A stretch of 64,000 bases of DNA from Balanoglossus misakiensis (taxonomy: Eukaryota > Hemichordata), in assembly GCA_040954595.2 (NCBI GenBank), contig CM082595.2, positions 434,001-498,000 of the forward strand, written 5' to 3'. The notes beneath the pieces are model-generated. The model did no database searches. It saw only the letters and a list, made by a program, of their open reading frames with translations, and was not told where the DNA came from. Both the position numbers and the translations under genes were made by a program. Shown here piece by piece: positions 14,741 through 27,694 of the stretch (its first letter is position 1; every line of letters starts with the position of its first letter).

Positions 14741-15514
14741 TGTCAAAATGATAATGTTCATTGCTGTCCCAGGTGGTGATGTTACAATATGCAAAGATGC
14801 CGAGAAAACACTGAGATTCAAAACCAAACCATGCATCAAAGCCACAGGCTAGACTTGTATACTTGGCTAACAACCTGTTGCCAAAGTAAATAACCAAATC
14901 TCACTAGATCTCATAATTGCGAAGACAAATCATCTATTCCAGTTGATGATAAATAATGGCTGAAAAATTACACAGCATTTATAGTCAAAGCCTAAGGGAC
15001 ACTTTGACCTTATACAAGCTTCTCCCCATTATCGTCAGGTGTATCGTATATCTGTACAACTTTTTTCACTGCCAGAGAACGAGGGAAACTTCATAACTTT
15101 CTGTCACTGCCCCATGTGTGCGATTTTAAAACTTCTCAGTGATCGGTTTAGCGGTGGTGCAAGGTGACCCATGGATGATTTCAACGACCCCGTCATTTGT
15201 GAGAAAAACAGCAATCTGACACCTTAATCACAGTGGCGGCAGATATCCACTGGAACTGTCGCCCTGGCAACAACTAACAAAGGAACATCCGGAGGGCAGT
15301 CAAATTGCACTTCCTAATGACTGCATGAGATGAATTTATTTCAAACCGACACGTGATGTAAAGCGAATGTCTGTTTCTGAGCCTCGGGGCACTGGAGGAT
15401 CCTTTAAAGTTCTCTCCAGAAAAAAAGTGACCAAAACATGCGTGTGTAACATTTATAGAAATTGATTGTTGAAAGTTACAATCACAAAGCAAGAGTACAC
15501 ACAGCGAGGGGGCT

Positions 15515-15607
15515 TTAACCCTGTTCACCCTCAGTTCCCTTGACAGAGGTCCAACTTTACTGTAGAAAACACTGGATTTGGACCAAACCATGGTGGTGAA
15601 AGGGTAA
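15515..15607. mobile_element. ~93-bp TTAA-ended MITE-like repeat, near-complete copy
   Basis: The left end reads TTAACCCTGTTCACC and the right end GGTGGTGAAAGGGTAA, forming a terminal inverted repeat. Internal blocks (AGGTCCAAC, GAAAAC, TTTGGACCAAACCATGG) recur in copies at 21.9, 31.5, 38.1, 57.6, 60.3, 63.2 and 63.5 kb. There is no coding capacity, so any movement would need a transposase in trans. The class is unassigned; TTAA ends would suit a piggyBac-like origin, but no target duplication was proven. Confidence 0.7.
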
Positions 15608-18600
15608 TAAGAAACTCGCTGCAAGCAAGGGCAGAGTACAATTACGTCGCGTGTATGATTCATCAAAGAAACCATTTGATGACAAACTGCATCCAACAAT
15701 AAATGTGACTTAGACGTTTGCCTGTTTAGGAAAACAGATGAATAGAGACAAAAAAATTACCGACAACATGTTTGCCAGGTGCTGCCAATCTGCCACAAAT
15801 CAGGATTACATTCAGGATTCTCAAATCCCTAACAAGACTGTTTCAGGTTTCAATTCAGTGGGATGAATCAGCTAGATTCTATGCGTTTTGATAAGATTTA
15901 TTTCTTTTTTGGCATCAAAAGGCAGCTAATTTTTTGCCACCATCAATGATCATGCAGTCTGCCTAATTATTTTCAAATTGCACCATCAACACCTTAGAAT
16001 GGTTCATCACTGATTTTATCCCGCACAGCGAAAAGTTATTATTAAAAAATACACATTCACTCTACAACAAGACCTGTCAAACAAGACTACGGTGAATTTG
16101 TGCTTTAATAATAGGCAGTGACAACAAATTTTGGCTCACACAGCAAGAGAAATTGGAATTACTTGGTCAAAAAAGTACGGTGGCTCACAAATTTGCTGTC
16201 ACCTTTATGATGTTATTCCTCAAGTTGAGAGTACCTCATAAAATGTAGAAAAAGCAGATGAAATTTTTCGTGTTTTTCCACATGAAGTGCCGATCAATAT
16301 TGGCATGAAATGAGCAATTATGAAACACACAAAAACACAGGAAACTTGATATTAAGACAACAGTGGAGTTTCATCTGATGAAAAGAATACTACAGCATAG
16401 TCATCTTAGTTCTGGAGGGTATATTCCTCTTCATTTATTTTGATAGATTAGATTACTTTCATGTGCACTAAAAAGTCTCATTCACTGACTAACTTTATCT
16501 TCATTAGTCAAGATCCCTCTGTAATGATTAAATGAAGAATACTTTTCCATCCTCTTTTTTTTCAACTGCACTGATTTCTCACCATAGAAATCGTAAAAAA
16601 TTTCAATGACATTGGGCACATTGCATCAGGCAAAAGCTGTTAACATTTCCAGCTACAGTCGCCCAAAATGACATGTGTATAAATGACAAATACAGAGTGC
16701 TTTGGTCTAAAACATGGTGAACTGAAATACGTACATGTGGGCAGTGAAGGCCATTACTTTCATTCACACATGTACCCTCCTAACCAACTGCAGCATCATT
16801 CATTTCTCGGACAAGCCAGCCACCAGATCGGAACCACCCAACAAGAACAAAACACAGATCGCACACATTTTTCTTGTCTAAATTTTACACAGTAATGATT
16901 TGCCGGACAAGCAATGACGTCAATGAGTCCCATTCAAAACTGAATTAAGATAATCTCGGGATCTCTTCAAGTGATGTTCAGATGGCTGTACTGGGTCATC
17001 TCTTCTCTAATTGTCTTTTTGCTTCCTACTTTTTTTTCTTCTTATGATCACTTATCAACTCACACGTGAGTGAATCAGAATTTCTCAGCCGGTCGATCTG
17101 CATCACAAGTGGCTAGTCTGCAGCAATAACCATTAAAAGGTCATCTAGCATCTATTGTACAGCTCAATATTATCATGCGGTTTCAACCATCTTTTCCTAC
17201 AGTAACAATTATGAATTTCATATAGCATACAAAAGTATATTAGCAACAAGACAATTTTTCTTTCATTGGCTTGGCATTAAAATTTTAACCTCTATCCCTT
17301 GTGTGCATTTTAATACTATCGATCCATAAATGTGATAAGCTCTTAACCATACATATATGGACAGACAGTGGATACAAGACTTCATCTCAATCACTGTCTG
17401 TGTATACTATTTTCTTCTTTCATCCAAATCCACAGAAAACACGAATTCAAATCTCAAGTTTTTATCTATCCTTCAGGATCTATTTGCGGGCTTCAACTCG
17501 ACATGTATATCTTAGCACTGTGAGAACAGAGATCAATGGGACACGCGGGTATTTTTAACAAGCAAGCTGAGGATGACAGACTGCACATGACAGCTCCCGT
17601 ATTTTCCCATTATTTCCTCATCTTCCCTGGAAGTGCCACCAGCGGAATGGCCGGCAGCATTCCGGCAGATTAGATCCAACCCAATCACTTCGTCTTTGTG
17701 TGAAATCCGTCTGTTTACCCAATTACATGGAGCAGAGACTTCAGGGCCTTTGATGAAAACCTACAATGCCTCTCTCCCTTTCAGCAAAAACCTCATCTAT
17801 CTGCGCAACTCTTTTCAAGCTTATTCCGTAACTTGACCTTCCGACCTGATGAGGGACCTGGAACCTAATACAAATCGTCAAAGATAATCCAATCCATATC
17901 CCTGGGCTATTACAAACCTGAAAAGCCATCTTCTCAAAATATTGTACTGCTTTTGGCTTTTACAACACGATATCTTACAACTGCTGAAAAAAATCTAACT
18001 GCTGATAATAAAATGATTCTCTGCTTTTCAGAAAACTTGAAGTGCAGGAACGATGGATTTTTTCCCTTCCGGTAAAAACTGCGAGAAAAACGTGAAGTCA
18101 ACAAAGAGCAAACTGCAGTAAGAAGTTCCTGAAGATGAAGACAATGCATTCTGACTACGACAGTCTTCGAAAGACAAATGGCGCTGCACCTTTCAAACGT
18201 TTCATAACTCCAACTGCAGCTTCCTGATCAAAACAAGCTGGCAGTTACCATGACTGCAGAATATTGATGTCATGATGAGAAACAGCCAATGGTAGAGCTG
18301 TCTGTAACTCTTGCATGCATGTACATCATGTATAACATGATCTAAACTTGGAAATATGGTATTAGACTCACAGCCTGGTATTGTCAGAAATCGAAGTGGC
18401 CCTTATTCCTTAGAGCAACGAACTGTTCAATGAAACATGAGGTCACATTTTGAGGCAAGAGAAGTATACATTGACCCAAACTTAATTATAAAGAACTCCC
18501 ATGGATTAAAAGTTGATGAATAAATAATTTCATATTTATTGAAGACTGAAAGATTACGTCTGGGATTACTCTTGTGGAAGATATGGAACTTTTATACAGC

Positions 18601-19422
18601 ACATTCAAAATTCAATAATTGATGAAACTTGTGCATGACTGAGTCATACAAATGTCATTAGGGAGAACTTTCATTTGCTAACTACCACAAGCCTTTTAAT
18701 GGAATGGGTGGTCAGAGTCAGAGAACAAGAAGAGAATATGTTTTCAGGGTTTCTGTTTTTTAATTAAAATAAAATTGTGGACATTTTGCGGTCAATTTTA
18801 AGAGAGAATAAATCTTAAGTTGTGTTGAGCAAAATAAAGTAAAATTCCTGAAAGAATAACCCATTTGACACTGATGTAAAATGGTATTTAACACTCAAAG
18901 GATAATTTCTTGTGGTTTCCTTCCTCAAATGAATTGTCTACGAAGAAGATGGTGATTTCTAAAATGAGCCTTTACTGTGAAGTGGTAAAATAAAAGAGCT
19001 GGCTAAAGTGGCTTTGCGAAACAAACTCTTATTAATAATCAATTGTAAAATTGAAATGGAAATCAGTTAAAAGCTAGGGTTTATGCTCACAATAGTTGAA
19101 CTGAATTCATCGGAATATGAACAATTTATTAATATACAGACCACAGAGACATTGACAGGTTTTTATATGAGCAAGCAGTCTCATTTGCCTCATAAAAGTA
19201 CAACCTTTTGTACAGCTTTGGAACTACCTTTGAGAGAAAAGCTACTTTTTTCTCTGAAGCAACAGGAGTAATTCTGCGTTTTACAGGTGTATACGTGTTT
19301 CATTATTGAGAACAAGGTTTGTTGATACGCTGCCATGGTTACGCCTTGTCTCCTATCCGCTGTTCAAGCAGAACTGTAAAGCCTTAATGGCTCTTGCATG
19401 TAGCAGGTCCCTTTGTTTACCA

Positions 19423-19436
19423 GTTTCCATAGCAAC
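19423..19436. promoter_or_regulatory. RFX X-box-like site
   Basis: GTTTCCATAGCAAC is an imperfect inverted repeat close to the X-box consensus GTNRCC-N2-RGYAAC, differing at one half-site base. A related half site (CCATGGTTAC) lies about 90 bp upstream. No promoter is recognisable here, so a regulatory role is inferred from the motif alone. Confidence 0.4.
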
Positions 19437-21846
19437 AATCCCTCGCACTTGCCAGAACTTATCACTGTCACACAAAACAGCTCCCCGTATGGAGCGCACA
19501 TTAATAAGACACTATTGTAATGCGATATTCTCAATGTCAATATCGTTGGGTCACGTTTTATGATTGAATCCCGGTGAGCTTTTGTTCTGCTTCATTTTCT
19601 TATCGCTCGCAATCCATTCGCACGATGTATTGAAATTCTCATTTGAGATCAATAATGGCACAGTGAATGCAAAAGCTTCATACATATTTGAAAAATGCAT
19701 TTTTCCATCAACACTGAGATAATGGAAGAAAAGGCTACATTTGATAAATATACCTGACACATCCCTGCAACATCACTCCATTTTCTACAAAACCTTTCTT
19801 GTTCAAAGGTTTATGGTCACCTAAGTATGTAAATTTAGTCACAGTTACCATTATTGAAGTGCACATACAAGAAATACTATTTTATTTGTAACTACTGTTT
19901 TGGGGGGGATACATACACATGATACAAGACCCATCTCTCAAACTCTGCTCTATCTTAGATTCGCAATGGGTGTGAATATTCCGTCGAAGTCTGTAAGGCA
20001 ATCCAATAGAAGCTGATTATATAAACAGCTCTCAGAAACGATGATAGTTCATGGATAGGGGATAACTGATGATGTGAAAATGCAATTTTGGTCGATGCCC
20101 CCACAAGATTTACCGTTCCTATTCAACCTGTAATGAACAAATAATGAAAACCTTTGTCCGTTTCGATATGTCCTATGGGCTGCCCCCACATGGCCACCAC
20201 TGAAGTTAATGAGATTGTCAGGCTGTTGTAGCAGCGATTCAGAATTCTACACTCGTACTAATCCGTAGGGAACAGTAGCTAATACCTTGCACACAGATGT
20301 AGAAATCCCTACCCTCGGATCCAATCCAATTTTATCTGAACTGTCCACAGTTAACAAGTATTCATGTTACATCAAATCTGTTTGTCACCATTTTGATTAC
20401 TTTTCAATCATCAGTTTAGGTTTGTCAAAATCATGGACTGCTTTCTGTATCTGTCATCTATTATCCATTTCCTACATAAAACCCCAAAAATCCAGCTTTA
20501 TGCCCCACTTGCATTTTAATCCACAACATGCAGACTTATCCACGACACGCAAGCTTTATTTATCTCCCAGGCATGCACAGATACACTAACTACCAGTACA
20601 CTCGCAGCGCCAAATGATCGCATCATTTGCAGTCAAAATGACGTGTCTCTTCAACGCTATACCTACATGTGTACAATGCACGCCTATGAGCAATTATTGG
20701 CAACAGGAAAATCAGAACATTTCAAATAATTGCTCGAGTCCAACCCATTCCCATCAACCCATGTTTTACGCCATTACCATCTCCATGTAAAAGACACAAG
20801 GAAAGCATACAACGTTTGAATAATTCACCAGTTTCGCTTGCCAAATATAAAATCACAATGACACGCAAATACTTCCATACCACGCTATGTCATTAGCTTT
20901 CAACAAATTTCCTTGATTTTTGCACTATTTCTGTATTGCGTGTTGACGTCACTCTGACAATTCAAAACATCCCCAATTTGATAATTCTGTTTATCATCAT
21001 TTTGAGCATCATGTGACCACAATCATCTCGAAAGATGTGAATCTGGGTAGGAAGTGGAACCTGAAACACGTCCTCTAACGAGTAATGGGATACGAATTTG
21101 TACCTTTCTATAAAAGAACCACATCTTCATGGGAAAAATGTCAGCAGATAAAGGGTTTATTTTCAATACCATGTGGTGTTTCTTGCTTCAAGAATAAGAA
21201 TGCAAACACAAAATAGATAAAAATGGTTATTTTTAATATTTTAGTATACTAATATCGTTTACATTGCAGGATGATGAATAGGTTTCACTTTTAGTGATAA
21301 CATTTCAAAGAAAATTTGCTTTCCTCTCTCTACATTTAAATGAGATTTTTATCGTCTTGAAGGGACAAAGTCTAATATCATTCCAAAATCGATGCTCCAT
21401 TTTGAAATATTTATGTGAAATTATATAGGTAGGAAATCTCGTATCACCATGCCATTATAAAAATAAACTTTACATTTCATTGATCATATGAACCTCTAGT
21501 ATTTGCTCAGTGATCGTGCACACATCTCAGGTTTTTAACAGTATTGTATTTGCATAATCTGTACATACAGCTGATAACATTTCCATAGATCCAGACTTTA
21601 CATTGTATATTGTTTTCACTCCAAATGGATATATTACAATTTGGTCAGTATTTCCCCCAAAAGGATCAGTCACAAACATACAATTGTATATATTTACAAT
21701 TCAAAGCCATGGATTCAGGGTCTCGCCGCATTAGCTCTATTTCTCAGAGTATAAGGTTTAACCCCTCCAGGTTTAACCTTACAAACATCTCATTTTGGTT
21801 CAAACCCTGAGGTTTTGAAATGTTGTGGGTATCAAATGCTATGGGT

Positions 21847-21932
21847 TTAACCCTTTTGCTACCATGGTTTGGTCCAATTCCAATGATCTCAATGGCAATG
21901 CTGGACCTCTACATTAGAGAAATTGGGGGTTA
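21847..21932. mobile_element. ~86-bp TTAA-ended MITE-like repeat copy
   Basis: It starts TTAACCCTTTTGCTACCATGG and ends GGGGGTTAA, with the shared internal blocks TGGTTTGGTCCAA and GGACCTCTACATTAGAG. It is the same family as the 15515-15607 copy in opposite orientation. Extra TTTAACC fragments just upstream (about 21752-21782) suggest a second, broken copy. Confidence 0.65.
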
Positions 21933-22539
21933 AAGGGTTGTTATAAACAAAAACATTTCATTTGGTGAGATAGTACATGTACAACTAAGTTTTACTGATG
22001 TCACAACACTGCCGAATCTGAAGTCTGAGAGCCTCACTACCACTCGATGAAATCCTGGTGAACAGAAAGCGCAAAGTTTCATCCTTTAGACTCACACAGA
22101 GTAGAAACAACCAGAAGGCTAATCCTTCTCTTGATCACATTATATCACTCCTTTCAAATCCCAGCTTTACTAAGGGTGACTTGATATTCATTTCCTTTCT
22201 TAGCATGATCATATACCCGTACAATCCCTTCCAGATCTTCAGGTAATTAAAACTCTACACTGTCAACAACCTGATCAGGTAAGATTGTATGAGCCAGACA
22301 TTCATCGCCAGTAATTTCTATCCATCAAGCTGTTGCACTTTTATTCACCAACAGATTTTTGTTGTGGGCTGAATTTACACAAGAATTCCTGGTGAGTACA
22401 ATTACGTGGTACTGTGTCTATCCCGCAAATATCTTCACAATTATGACAGCTTGAGGTACCATGGTAATTATCAGAAAAGAGGAAGATGAGCCGATTAAAA
22501 TAGCTTGAATTACATTTTATTATAGTGATACTACGAGTG

Positions 22540-22553
22540 GTAACCATGGCAAC
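22540..22553. promoter_or_regulatory. Consensus RFX X-box
   Basis: GTAACCATGGCAAC matches the X-box consensus (GTNRCC-AT-RGYAAC) at every constrained position. A weaker relative (GGTACCATGGTAAT) lies about 85 bp upstream at 22456. Known family biology: RFX factors bind such sites upstream of ciliary genes. No adjacent exon is visible, so it could be intronic or a chance match. Confidence 0.45.
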
Positions 22554-23211
22554 AAACCTAGTATAATTCTGTTGTGTGGTTCCGGTTTTAAAGAAAATAC
22601 TTGTATGATAACACAACCCTGGAAGAAGGATTTTAGTAATTAAAATTTTAAAATGTTACATTTTTGACAAATTTGGAGAGAATAAATTCAGAGTAATTCT
22701 TACACTAAGTTTGGTTTATGGCTTGGATTTTCACAAACACATTCACACATCAAATCTACAGGATATCTAAGATTTTTGAATGATTCAATGTCTTTTTTAT
22801 TCCATAAATTTAACTCTCAAGATTAGCATTTAGAAACAGCATGAGTGCAGATGAACCACACCTCCTGAACTTTGTACTCTGAGTTTTTGAACTCTTGTGA
22901 AAAGTTTTTGTACAAAGTACATTTGGGTAGAAGTATTATGGGATATACACAATCCTGTTTCACGATAGGCCACTTTCATGACCCCTGGGCCATCCTGGTC
23001 TTGTTTGCTGATGAATGGGAAAAGGTCTGTCCATTTTCTTTGCAAAAAAGCTTGTGTGATATCAGCAATACATGTTATTTACACATTCCGGTATCAGATT
23101 GATGTTTTACCAGTTTGTAAATGCAAGTCCCTGATTGGTTGGTTCCTGCTATTTGGCTGTGAACAGGTGCAAATGTACACAACTGCTCTACAGGCATTCA
23201 ATTGTTCATTC

Positions 23212-23341
23212 ATTCAAATTAGCATAGTTCATTTGTATTCAGTTGTTTCTGAATGGCCAGTCTTGTTTGTTTGTTTATTCAAATCAGCATAGTCCACTTG
23301 TATTCAGTTGTTTCTGAATGGTCAGTCTCTATGTCTGAATT
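23212..23341. repeat. 65-bp tandem duplication
   Basis: Two adjacent copies share ATTCAAAT(T/C)AGCATAGT(T/C) and TTGTATTCAGTTGTTTCTGAATGG with only a few substitutions, period 65 bp. The low divergence points to a fairly recent local duplication in non-coding sequence. Confidence 0.8.
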
Positions 23342-26300
23342 TGTTTATCAATAGTGTAGACCTAGTGTATGAATATGCGTAATTCAGGCTTTCTGGGGTG
23401 TTCTAATTTAGTTGCACTGTTTTGATCAGTTGCTGTCAGAACCCTGTCCGAGTTTAGTTGCACCAATCTGGTGTAGCTGTTCCCTTGCTGTCAGTACAGA
23501 TCTTTCCTTCTACTTTTCTTGCATTTACTGCCACTGAAGACCTTGGCATTTTAGGTAAGGACCTGCCTTTGTTACACCCTCCATGAGCAGAGGAGTTTCT
23601 AGAATTCTGACAGATTCTATCATTGAAATGTTGTCATTATTGGGCAACGTGCCATTTCATTTCAACTGCATGCTTTTGAACAGTTTTCAACTTCAGTGTT
23701 TAGTCACCGGTGTTGCAAGCCAGAGATTGCTTCAAATTTGGTTGCAACACGAATTTTACAGTGTTACTGATGTTGTATTTATGCAGTTTAAACTTACCCT
23801 TTATCTATTTATTTTGTTTCATTCAGAACCATGTGTATGTGCCTAGTCACAGAGTGCTGTCTCTAATGTATACAATTGTGAGACTGTGCAACAAATACTA
23901 CAAGAGAATCAATGGTCGTAATGGAGTGTTCCTCCTGGTAGAAAGTAAATAAAGAGCCATTTTATGAGTGTCCACAGAGTGCTTCTCCAAAGGGCCATGC
24001 TGCATTGGATATGGATCCTACCTACACAGATGATCTTGATGGTAAAAAGACAATAAAGGTACTAGTATTTTGTGTGTATATGCGAGAGTTCAAAACACAG
24101 TACTTTCCTTGAAACATATCCTTGGACCAAATCAACAAAACGAAAGGGAAATCTCATTGATTTTATCAAAGCGTAAAACCTCCCTGAGACTGAACAAAGT
24201 TTAGTGAATCAACAACACTTTCAGGATTTTAAGTTCACCTGGATCAGCTGAGATCAGCCACACTGCCAATCAAGGAGACTCCATGTGCATAGATTATATC
24301 GTACACATGCCATCAGCTTTCTGTCTATTGAAAGGGATGAATAATTTTCATAGTTTACAACGAGATAGCATATCCTTTCTGATACATTGTCAGACCGTAT
24401 CGATTATTTTCTGTTTTCAGTCTTATGATACTATTTCAATGCACATTGATTTTTTTTATGTATCTTGTATGCTCCAAGACTGCACTGAAAGCTGTTGTGA
24501 TCTGGGCTTAGCATAGAGTACATCACTGTCATGTTGCTAGGGTCACCAACTGCAGTGACTCATCTGAGGAAAGAGACACAGATGTCAATCAGAATTGAAG
24601 GTGCCTGTTATCATGGCAAACCAGCAGATAAACCAATGATAAAGTTTGAACATTTTTGTTCAGGTACAGAAGAATCTTTTTTCTAATTCTCGCCACAGTT
24701 CCATTAACGGAATCCATCTTTGTTGAGCGACATACAAACTGATGTAACATCTCTCATTTTCTCGGAACTGTACCATCTTGATAAAAACGAATGATAAGCC
24801 AGGATTGGTTTCATCATCTAAATTGTATACTAGACAAAGGCCCAGACTTTTGAGAATTACATTGAAGTTCTTGTAATATCAAAGTTGCATGAGTATACAT
24901 CTAATCAGCAAAACTGACAAAAACAGCACTCAAGAACGATATAAATGGGGGATAAAAATTAATAAAGCCACTGTAATATGTTCTTTCTTGGAACACCAAG
25001 ATGTAAATTTTGACCTCTGAACTTCAACCCTTTGACCTCAAAATTTTAAGTTTCCATGAAAGGAAATTAACATTTAAGCATTGATGAATGTTACAATCAA
25101 TCAATTGCAAATGTGAATGTGAAATTTCCAAAAATGATTTGCCATTCAGTTCCAAGAAACCTAGGATCTGCATCGAGTCATTTCACGGAAAGGTTCGACT
25201 TCTTTAGAAAAAGTGGGGGCTATATGCAGAAAGTGGATTCGTTAATAATATATGTAAAGCATGTGATCAATAAAAAATGGCCAAATCGATAGAAATCAAC
25301 TGTCTACACAGCACAGTGCACTTTGAGAATATTATCTGGAACATGCAACACTGCCCGACTACTGCTACTTGTGTTATCATTGAAGTGCAGAGCCCATATA
25401 TGTTTACTCCCTAGAGATGCAGCACCGCAAATACACAAGAACTAAAGCCGTGGAGGCAGCAAATTATGAGATTTGTAGAACGGGAGGGAAATGAAAACAC
25501 ACAACAACAAAAAAGGTCTGAAGCCTTGCATTGGAAGGACTTTATCATATTAGACGGTCTTCATGAAAGCATAATGTTTGGATTGATGGTGGCACATGAG
25601 GTTTTCGTCACAATCTCTATTTTCATCATCAATTCTATTATCATAGTTTGCACTGCTTGCAGATGAGAACAAAATGGATCTTTTCAGAGAAAACGGAGAA
25701 GCCTTTGAGATGATCTCCACAACTCTGTTAATTTTCATTTTACACAACCAAACTCATCACCAACGAGTATCCAATTACTTTTTTCTACAATCCTTCAATG
25801 TCATTTCATTAAATCTGAGTAAACCTGAAAATGTAAAACTAGGTTTTCGCCTTGATGTGTTCCTTATTCTTTGCTTTGTTGCATTTGTCGTCTTACTTAA
25901 TGAAGCATATGTACGCCCACCTTGAGGGACTGAGGTACACTATTTCTAATCACTGTGTCCTGTTTGTTAAAAATTTCCGGCAGGTCTGAGTTCGTTACTA
26001 TGTTAGTTTGCATTCATTGTTATATGCTTGCAGTGATTGTCGCGTCATCGCCTGAGCAGCTGCCAAAATCAGCAACTCGAAGTTGAGCTAGTCTGTGAAA
26101 AAGCGGAGGCGGGGTAACTGTACAGGAGACAGAGAGCTCCATAAAATCAGTGCGAAAAAGACATGAGAAACATACATATTCAAGAAAATAAAGACGCTCT
26201 CGCAGACATTTCAGACAAATTTAATACACGCGTCTGTACTGTAGTTTCTAAATACAATTGCTTGAATGAAAAAGCTTGCGGGCGCAGTCGTTTCATGAAA

Positions 26301-26417
26301 TATTTAGACTTTTTTCGGTGAATGGAGAACATCGTAAAAGTTTTATTACCACCCGGCTACATCAACAGCTGCGTGAATGAAACGCGTGCGCGCAAGCAAT
26401 AATAACACGCAACTTGC

Positions 26418-26609
26418 CTGTCTCTCTTTCTTGAACTTTAAGAAAGCTTCCTGTAGATTGGCCTTCTTGCCATTTCGACGGTTTTTCTCACTCTTCTCGT
26501 CACCAAAATCAACCATAAAGACTTCCGCTTTGGATCCTTTTTCCATCGGCCTGAGTGGTGACTGCTGCCAACAGTGTTGAGCGCTCATTATTAACCTGTC
26601 ATCCGCCAT
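26418..26609 (-). CDS. First coding exon of an unidentified protein (partial gene)
   Basis: A 64-codon open exon starts at ATG 26609 (local sequence AAAGATGGCGG, a good animal start context) and ends in frame at 26418, where the minus strand reads CAG/GCAAGT, the standard form of a GC-AG donor. The peptide starts MADDRLIMS, contains the block EVFMVDFGDE and ends in a basic, helix-like stretch (LQEAFLKFKKERQ). I do not recognise the family. The coding call rests on codon-like composition, start context, donor and its head-to-head position with DDI2. The remaining exons would lie at lower coordinates but none could be identified in the 26 kb available. An X-box-like site about 560 bp upstream hints at a ciliary or centrosomal function; this is inference only. 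Confidence 0.5.
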
Positions 26610-27169
26610 CTTTGGAAAGGAAAGAAGGAAGAAGCAGTAAAGACGCAACTTTTGCACGAAAACATAAGCATACCCTCACATCTACATAAATACAGTTAAG
26701 GGTGTTTTCGCAATGCAGCAAACCAACAGTTTTGTTTTTACATATAATATATTGCAGATCGCTGGTATTAGCTGCGAAAACGACTATTGTACCTGCAGCT
26801 GCAGATGGCAGCTCGGCGGACCAAAAGAAGTCACCTTCACCATTCCATACTCTTAACCCTTGTAGCCATCACTTGCAGGTGGAAGTCACTCACTGACAAA
26901 GAGGAGAGAAAACGCGCGGAAGCTAAAGTGATTAAATGCAGTGAATATACTAATATATCAAATACCTGCACACTGTTTGGCCGTTGTTTTGAATGAAGCC
27001 TAGGAGAATCCAAAACGTTGGTTTTGTTACACCAATCATGATTGGTGTAAGATAACGAATCCACCGACTATTGGCCAATAACAAACAAGTTAAGAACGTC
27101 CCCATGAAAAATGTAGTTGCGCTTGCGTCTAACCTTTGACCTTAATCAGGTGACTGGCGAGCAGGAAGC

Positions 27170-27183
27170 GTTTCCTTGGTAAC
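27170..27183. promoter_or_regulatory. RFX X-box-like site in the divergent promoter
   Basis: GTTTCCTTGGTAAC is a near-perfect dyad fitting the RFX X-box except for one half-site base. It lies about 560 bp upstream of the unknown minus-strand gene and 510 bp upstream of DDI2. Confidence 0.45.
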
Positions 27184-27487
27184 ATATACACCAAAGAGGA
27201 AAACAGCGGTATTTGGCTAATATCATAAAATATATGTATCAAATATATAATGTTTGACTCTATTCGACTATATTCAACTGAACATCACATAATTTGACCA
27301 TTAAACAACATAAACTACCAACACCAGAGCTTCGTCTTCGCCCGGTAGTACGCCTCTAGTGTCCACATTTGTCCATGTATTTTGTTTTTATACCTTTCTT
27401 TTCTTTCTACATGTATATGGAAAAATATTTCCACTGTTCTGTCAGTCCGCTGTCTTTCTATTGTTTGCTAAACACTGGACATTGTAA

Positions 27488-27540
27488 TGACACACATTGT
27501 CAGACCGCACCGGACCGGTCTGGTCTGACAGTGTGTGTCA
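27488..27540. repeat. 53-bp near-perfect palindrome upstream of DDI2
   Basis: The left arm (TGACACACATTGTCAGACC...) and right arm (...GGTCTGACAGTGTGTGTCA) are reverse complements over about 25 bp, with two or three mismatches and a tiny central spacer. It could extrude a cruciform or fold as a strong RNA hairpin if transcribed. A further TGACACAC copy follows at about 27548. It ends about 155 bp before the DDI2 start codon. Confidence 0.8.
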
Positions 27541-27694
27541 CCGGACCTGACACACGGTGACGAGGCAGGTTTGGCAGAGTACATAAATACCGAACAAACG
27601 CACAACGTAACGCTCAATGCGGAAGTGAAAGGGACGCGTGTTATTTGAAAACACTGCTCGCGACTTTCCTCGAATTTTAGCACAGAAATACGAA

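Larger units (their letters stand above)
1..26417. other. 26-kb gene-poor region, probably intronic or intergenic
   Basis: No exon here could be matched to a known family on either strand. The longest open frames (about 140-150 codons near 3.0, 10.3 and 15.3 kb) are low-complexity, repeat-derived or lack coding-like composition and convincing splice sites. The stretch lies downstream of a minus-strand first exon ending at 26418, so it may be a long first intron of that gene; later exons could lie inside it unrecognised or beyond position 1. It holds pyrimidine-rich simple repeats (5.6 and 10.5 kb), a tRNA-like element (12.3 kb), copies of a TTAA-ended short repeat (15.5 and 21.9 kb), a CCAAT-box repeat cluster (14.5 kb) and X-box-like sites (19.4 and 22.5 kb). 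Apart from these, nothing specific is seen. Confidence 0.6.
26610..27694. promoter_or_regulatory. Shared upstream region of the unknown gene (-) and DDI2 (+)
   Basis: This 1.1-kb spacer separates two divergent start codons and should carry both promoters. It contains an X-box-like GTTTCCTTGGTAAC at 27170-27183 and a 53-bp palindrome at 27488-27540. The last ~90 bp before the DDI2 start is GC-richer (CGGAAGTG, ACGCG). No clear TATA box is placed for either gene. Confidence 0.6.

Noticed and set aside
15274-15699. 141-codon minus-strand open frame
   Set aside because: It runs straight through a copy of the TTAA-ended repeat and has no recognisable domain; open by chance.
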